Shown here piece by piece: positions 5,250-8,022 of a DNA stretch of 8,022 nt. Positions within the stretch are counted from its first letter, which is position 1. Each line of letters opens with the position of its first letter. This DNA comes from Anaerolineaceae bacterium UBA700 (GTDB taxonomy: Bacteria > Chloroflexota > Anaerolineae > Anaerolineales > Anaerolineaceae). The position numbers were made by a program, and so were the translations under genes. The stretch spans positions 385-8,406 of the forward strand of contig DBMK01000365.1 of the NCBI GenBank assembly GCA_002298885.1, written 5' to 3'. Below the pieces are notes generated by a model. The model made no database searches. It saw only the letters and a program-made list of their open reading frames with translations, and was not told the DNA's origin.

Positions 5250-5933
5250 TCAGGAACCTTTATAAAAGACGCAGATGTCGTTCAGCGGGCATTGGGGGCA
5301 GGCGGGGCGGCGGGGATGGCACAGGTCGCGGCCAAGGCGGATCAGGTTCAGGTGGGCCGGGCCGTAATCCTGCGGGTCAAATAGGCGGGAGAGGTGGAGA
5401 TGGGTCTGCTCGACGTTCATCTTCGGCGGGCGCAGTCCCAGGCGCCCCGAAACCCGGTAAATGTGGGTGTCCACGGGGAACGCCGGCTTTTCGAGGGCGA
5501 ATTGGAGCACGATGGCAGCGGTCTTTGGGCCCACCCCGTGGAAGCGCATCAGCCAGGCGTGGGCTTCTCCGGAAGGCAGGCCGCGCAGAAATTCCAGGTC
5601 CAGGCTGCCGCGCTCTGCGGTAATCTGGCGCAGCACAGCCTGGATGCGCGGGCCCTTGGTGTTGGCCAGTCCGGCGGGGCGGATGGCATCCACCACGGCG
5701 CCGGGGTCGGCATCGCGCACCTGCTCCCAGGTTGGGAAGCGGGCGCGCAAAGCGGTATACGCCACGTCCCGGTTGCGGTCGTTGGTATTCTGCGACAGGA
5801 TCGTCGAAATCAATTCTTCGAGTGGCTGAAGGCGCACGCCCCAGGCCGGCATGCCGTAATAAGCCAGCAGGCGCTGGTTGACCTGGCGCGCCTGCTCGAC
5901 CAGTTCCGCGGTGACCGGCTCATCAGGCGCCAT
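5250..5933 (-). CDS. nth: Endonuclease III family DNA glycosylase/AP lyase
   Basis: The 227-residue product is a helix-hairpin-helix GPD enzyme that removes oxidised pyrimidines and nicks abasic sites in base excision repair. The hairpin motif HGVGPKTA is at 132-139 with K137, the Schiff-base lysine position. VDTHIYRV at 154-161 carries D155, the catalytic aspartate position. The C-terminal [4Fe-4S] loop is intact: C205-x6-C212-x2-C215-x5-C221. Both K and D are present, so a bifunctional glycosylase/lyase is expected rather than a MutY-like or monofunctional enzyme. Length matches the family, with a slightly longer N-terminus than the E. coli enzyme. ATG 5933 lies inside the preceding gene, whose stop is at 5925-5923, an 11-base overlap. 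No clear Shine-Dalgarno sequence precedes it, so translation is probably coupled to the upstream gene. It is the last gene of the operon. Confidence 0.95.
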   Translation of the reverse strand: MAPDEPVTAELVEQARQVNQRLLAYYGMPAWGVRLQPLEELISTILSQNTNDRNRDVAYTALRARFPTWEQVRDADPGAVVDAIRPAGLANTKGPRIQAVLRQITAERGSLDLEFLRGLPSGEAHAWLMRFHGVGPKTAAIVLQFALEKPAFPVDTHIYRVSGRLGLRPPKMNVEQTHLHLSRLFDPQDYGPAHLNLIRLGRDLCHPRRPACPQCPLNDICVFYKGS

Positions 5934-6987
5934 AATAGACCGGGCGCTTCTCGAGCATGAAGCAGGTCCGGATGTAGCCGACTTCCAGCTTGCGGAAATT
6001 GTAGATGGGGCGGGGCTGGTACATGCTCAGCGCGGCAACCTGCGAGTCCGAGAGTGCACCGAGCTGGCGCAGGATTTCCAATGAGACCAGTGGGCGAGCC
6101 CGGTCGGGATAGTCGCCATCGGAGACCTTGAACGCAATGCCGATTCCCGGCGCGCCCTGTCCGATCAGGCCGGGCGCCAGGGCCATGCCCTGGTAGCCTT
6201 CGGCGCCGCCCTTGGAAACAATGGAGCCGCCGGCAGCTTCCATCAGACGCGTGTCGAAGCGCCCCGGCCCGGCCACCATATCCGGAAAGGCCGCCATGGC
6301 ATGGAAGATGCGTTTCAGGGATCCGGCGCGGCGCTCCGCCAGGTCCTCGGGATCGGCCAGGCGGGCGAAAGCCAGGGCGGCGTTATAAAGCGGTACGGCG
6401 AAATTCGGCGCCGAGCAGCCGTCGATGCCAACCACGATCTCCTCTGGGAGCAGGCTGCACATCTCGGCGAAAACGTTGAGGATAGTCTGCTGGATTGGAT
6501 GGGATGGATTGACGTAATCCTCGGTCGGCAGGCGGCGCATTTTGGCCTGGCCCAACATGCCGGTATGCTTGCCGGAACAATTGTGGCGGTTGGGGGTCGG
6601 TTTTTCACCCTTCAGGAGCAAGGCTTCAGCCGTAGGCTCGTGAGATGGGACGTGGGTCCCGCACATCAGGTCGCTCTCGGTAACCCCAATTTTCTGCTGC
6701 ATCCCGCGCACGACCGCGGCGTGCTCATCCGTACCGGAATGGGAAGCGCACATCAGGGCCAATTCACGCTCGGACAGATTGAAATGCTCCATCCCGCCGG
6801 CTTCGACAAAGGGCAGGGCCTGGAAGGGCTTGGCCGAAGAGCGCAGGAAGGTGGTGGTCTGCGGATCGCCCCAACTGGCCAACACTTCGCCGGTCGACTC
6901 GACGACGACCAGCGCCCCAAAATGGACTGATTCGACGATCGAACCGCGTGTGACTTCTACCAGGGGTTGATAATTTTCGTAGGGCAT
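5923..6987 (-). CDS. Asparaginase II family protein (Rhizobium etli type)
   Basis: The 354-residue product belongs to the asparaginase II family (Pfam type PF06089), distinct in sequence from the E. coli-type enzymes, which hydrolyses L-asparagine to aspartate and ammonia. Blocks are RSSAKPFQALP at 49-59, ASHSGTDEH at 81-89, HNCSGKHTGML at 135-145 and GIDGCSAPNFAVPL at 187-200. The active-site residues I recall for the R. etli enzyme map here with a constant shift of two: S50 and K53, then the zinc-site trio C137, K140 and C191. All are present, so the protein should be active. There is no signal peptide, so it is cytoplasmic. ATG 6987 has AAGGAA (6993-6998) 5 bases upstream. It lies 49 bases after the metallo-beta-lactamase-fold gene and overlaps nth by 11 bases, so all three are probably cotranscribed. 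Nothing in the operon explains why asparagine hydrolysis and DNA repair are paired. Confidence 0.92.
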   Translation of the reverse strand: MPYENYQPLVEVTRGSIVESVHFGALVVVESTGEVLASWGDPQTTTFLRSSAKPFQALPFVEAGGMEHFNLSERELALMCASHSGTDEHAAVVRGMQQKIGVTESDLMCGTHVPSHEPTAEALLLKGEKPTPNRHNCSGKHTGMLGQAKMRRLPTEDYVNPSHPIQQTILNVFAEMCSLLPEEIVVGIDGCSAPNFAVPLYNAALAFARLADPEDLAERRAGSLKRIFHAMAAFPDMVAGPGRFDTRLMEAAGGSIVSKGGAEGYQGMALAPGLIGQGAPGIGIAFKVSDGDYPDRARPLVSLEILRQLGALSDSQVAALSMYQPRPIYNFRKLEVGYIRTCFMLEKRPVYYGA

Positions 6988-7006
6988 GTCTGTTCCTTAA
7001 TGAATT

Positions 7007-7028
7007 GCGCAGGGAGATGACTCTGCGC
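7007..7028. other. Intercistronic hairpin between the MBL-fold and asparaginase genes
   Basis: GCGCAG at 7007-7012 pairs with CTGCGC at 7023-7028, and two further inner pairs (one G-T) leave a 6-base loop. It fills about half of the 49-base gap and has no T-run on the - strand, so it is unlikely to end transcription. A processing or stability site within the operon transcript is more likely. It lies 8 bases upstream of the asparaginase Shine-Dalgarno sequence. Confidence 0.45.
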
Positions 7029-7036
7029 GTAAGTGT

Positions 7037-7897
7037 TCAGTCATCCATATTTTCAGCGCTGTTCGGACGGTAATGGCGCAGGTAATACTGGCGCAGGCCC
7101 CAGGTCAGGCGCTGGCGGTACTGCAACTGGCGTTGGGCCGGGGGGTCGATCTGTTTAAGCAAAGCCGGGACCAGCTTTTCAACCTCTTCCTCAACGGCGC
7201 TTTCGGCGGCCAGTTTATCCATTTTCTGGTGGATATCTTCAACCAGAGCCAACATGGCGCGGATCTCTTTTTGAACCACCAGCCCGCCGCGCCCGCTGAC
7301 CACCAAATAATCCTGGTAATGCGGGCTCAGAAGGACTTTGAGGGTCTCAATCCAGGCTGGCAGATCGGCGGCGGACAGAAACGGCGGCTGGCTCTTTACC
7401 ACGGCGTCGCCCACGAAGACGATGTGCTGTTCGGGCACTTCCAGCCAGATGGCGCCTGCCGCCGGGCCGGGATGCGATTCCAACAGAATTGGGGGCTCAT
7501 CCCAGTAGATGTTCATATTTTCGGTAAAGGTGATCTCCGGCGGCGCCCAGCGGATGGAGCCCAGGCCGTTTTGCTGTTCCCAATCGGCCCCGGTCTCGGC
7601 GGATTGGGTCTTGAAGGTGATCGGGCGGTTGCGAAAGATCTGGGTCAACTTGTCGTGGCTTACAATCGTGACTTCCATAGCCCGGCTGCCCAGGGTGCGG
7701 TCGAAATGGGCGTCCAGGTTAACCAACAGCCGGTCCACGCCGCCGCTCAGATTGAGCAGGGTGGCGCGCCAGGAACGGGTGTCCTCCGCCCGAAAGGGGG
7801 CATCTACCAGCACAAGGCCATGCGGGCAGTTGACAGCGCCGAGAGTCGTCCCCGGGAAACCGGTTTCGATGAATACGTGTGGTGCAATTTCTTGCAT
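7037..7897 (-). CDS. Metallo-beta-lactamase-fold protein with degenerate metal site
   Basis: The 286-residue product has the layout of a metallo-beta-lactamase-fold hydrolase: an N-terminal strand pair with GLVLVDAPF at 27-35, a metal loop at 58-67, LESHPGP at 139-145, HIVFVGDAVV at 158-167 and the last loop YLVVSGRGG at 197-205. A Glu-rich helical tail follows (about 215-286). The usual THxHxDH motif reads LDAHFDR (61-67): the first His is D62, H64 and D66 are kept, and the third His is R67. H142 and D164 are kept, but the final PGHG His is R203. Metal site 1 might survive with Asp for His; site 2 has lost both histidines to arginine. It may bind one metal, or have lost hydrolysis altogether. 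Function unknown; no partner is evident. The start is set by the ribosome binding site at 7903-7909. It is first in the operon with the asparaginase and nth. Confidence 0.8.
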   Translation of the reverse strand: MQEIAPHVFIETGFPGTTLGAVNCPHGLVLVDAPFRAEDTRSWRATLLNLSGGVDRLLVNLDAHFDRTLGSRAMEVTIVSHDKLTQIFRNRPITFKTQSAETGADWEQQNGLGSIRWAPPEITFTENMNIYWDEPPILLESHPGPAAGAIWLEVPEQHIVFVGDAVVKSQPPFLSAADLPAWIETLKVLLSPHYQDYLVVSGRGGLVVQKEIRAMLALVEDIHQKMDKLAAESAVEEEVEKLVPALLKQIDPPAQRQLQYRQRLTWGLRQYYLRHYRPNSAENMDD

Positions 7898-7902
7898 GCA
7901 AG

Positions 7903-7909
7903 CTCCTCT
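7903..7909 (-). promoter_or_regulatory. Ribosome binding site fixing the MBL-fold start
   Basis: Read on the - strand, AGAGGAG is a near-ideal Shine-Dalgarno sequence with 5 bases before ATG 7897. An in-frame TTG at 7918 would add seven residues (MAVRGAC) but lies upstream of this site and has none of its own, so ATG 7897 is the start. Confidence 0.8.
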
Positions 7910-7918
7910 AACAGCCAA

Positions 7919-8022
7919 AAATAATAAACGGCCAAATATAACGCTTATTATTAAACCACAGATAGACCCGATTGAGTCTATATTAATGTGAGTTCGGGAT
8001 AAGGACTTTTTGGGGTTGTTGC
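7919..8022. other. AT-rich upstream region of the MBL-asparaginase-nth operon
   Basis: This stretch is clearly richer in A and T than the genes and is the likely promoter region of the - strand operon. TATATT at 7940-7935 (- strand) is a possible -10, 27 bases before the ribosome binding site; I find no convincing -35. A dyad, ATAGAC at 7962-7967 with GTCTAT at 7976-7981, could be an operator just upstream. I see no open reading frame of note and no RNA gene. The window ends before the next gene. Confidence 0.4.

Noticed and set aside
5183..5623. 146-residue + strand frame starting in the 5165-5237 hairpin
   Set aside because: Gly/Arg-rich, low-complexity translation antisense to nth, with no ribosome binding site; a shadow of a GC-rich gene.
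7073..7924. 283-residue + strand frame opposite the MBL-fold gene
   Set aside because: It mirrors the MBL-fold gene, has no recognisable motif, and the - strand frame has a strong ribosome binding site and family motifs.
261..8021. GGGGTTGTTG at 261-270 and 8012-8021 as a pair of direct repeats bounding the region
   Set aside because: Only ten low-complexity bases match and the second copy is cut by the window edge; flanking bases do not agree. It would be worth revisiting only if the sequence after 8022 continues with GTGGGCGG.

Overview
The window is about 8 kb of GC-rich bacterial chromosome. It carries eight protein-coding genes, one of them cut by the left edge, and no RNA genes, CRISPR array, phage genes or transposase that I can see. 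Gene content and style fit a Chloroflexota bacterium, most likely of the Anaerolineae. The clues are a secreted lipoprotein serpin on a Thr/Pro-rich linker, an asparaginase of the Rhizobium etli type, frequent GTATAAT-like sequences, and very long intergenic hairpins. This assignment is inference from style, not from a marker gene.

The left part (1-3066) is read on the + strand. It holds the end of a purine-type phosphoribosyltransferase, a stand-alone CinA C-terminal (PncC-type) amidohydrolase, a nucleosidase of the MTA/SAH (PNP) superfamily, and a lipoprotein serpin with an inhibitory-type reactive loop. The right part (3275-7897) is read on the - strand. In transcription order it holds a probable three-gene operon (a metal-site-degenerate metallo-beta-lactamase-fold protein, an asparaginase II family protein and endonuclease III, the last two overlapping by 11 bases), then methionyl-tRNA synthetase as its own unit.

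The + and - blocks converge at 3067-3275. That stretch contains a degenerate palindromic intergenic repeat (3092-3177) and a 25-bp-arm bidirectional terminator (3211-3275) that abuts the metG stop codon. Two more very long hairpins lie after the CinA gene (883-950) and between nth and the metG promoter (5165-5237). The three are unrelated in sequence but alike in design.

Most genes are housekeeping or salvage. The phosphoribosyltransferase, the nucleosidase and the NMN amidohydrolase all belong to nucleotide and NAD recycling: a nucleosidase of this kind could release adenine that an adenine phosphoribosyltransferase could reuse. That link is suggestive only. I do not see a new multigene system. 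The points most worth following up are the serpin, the metallo-beta-lactamase-fold protein that has lost half its metal ligands, and the recurrent long hairpins.
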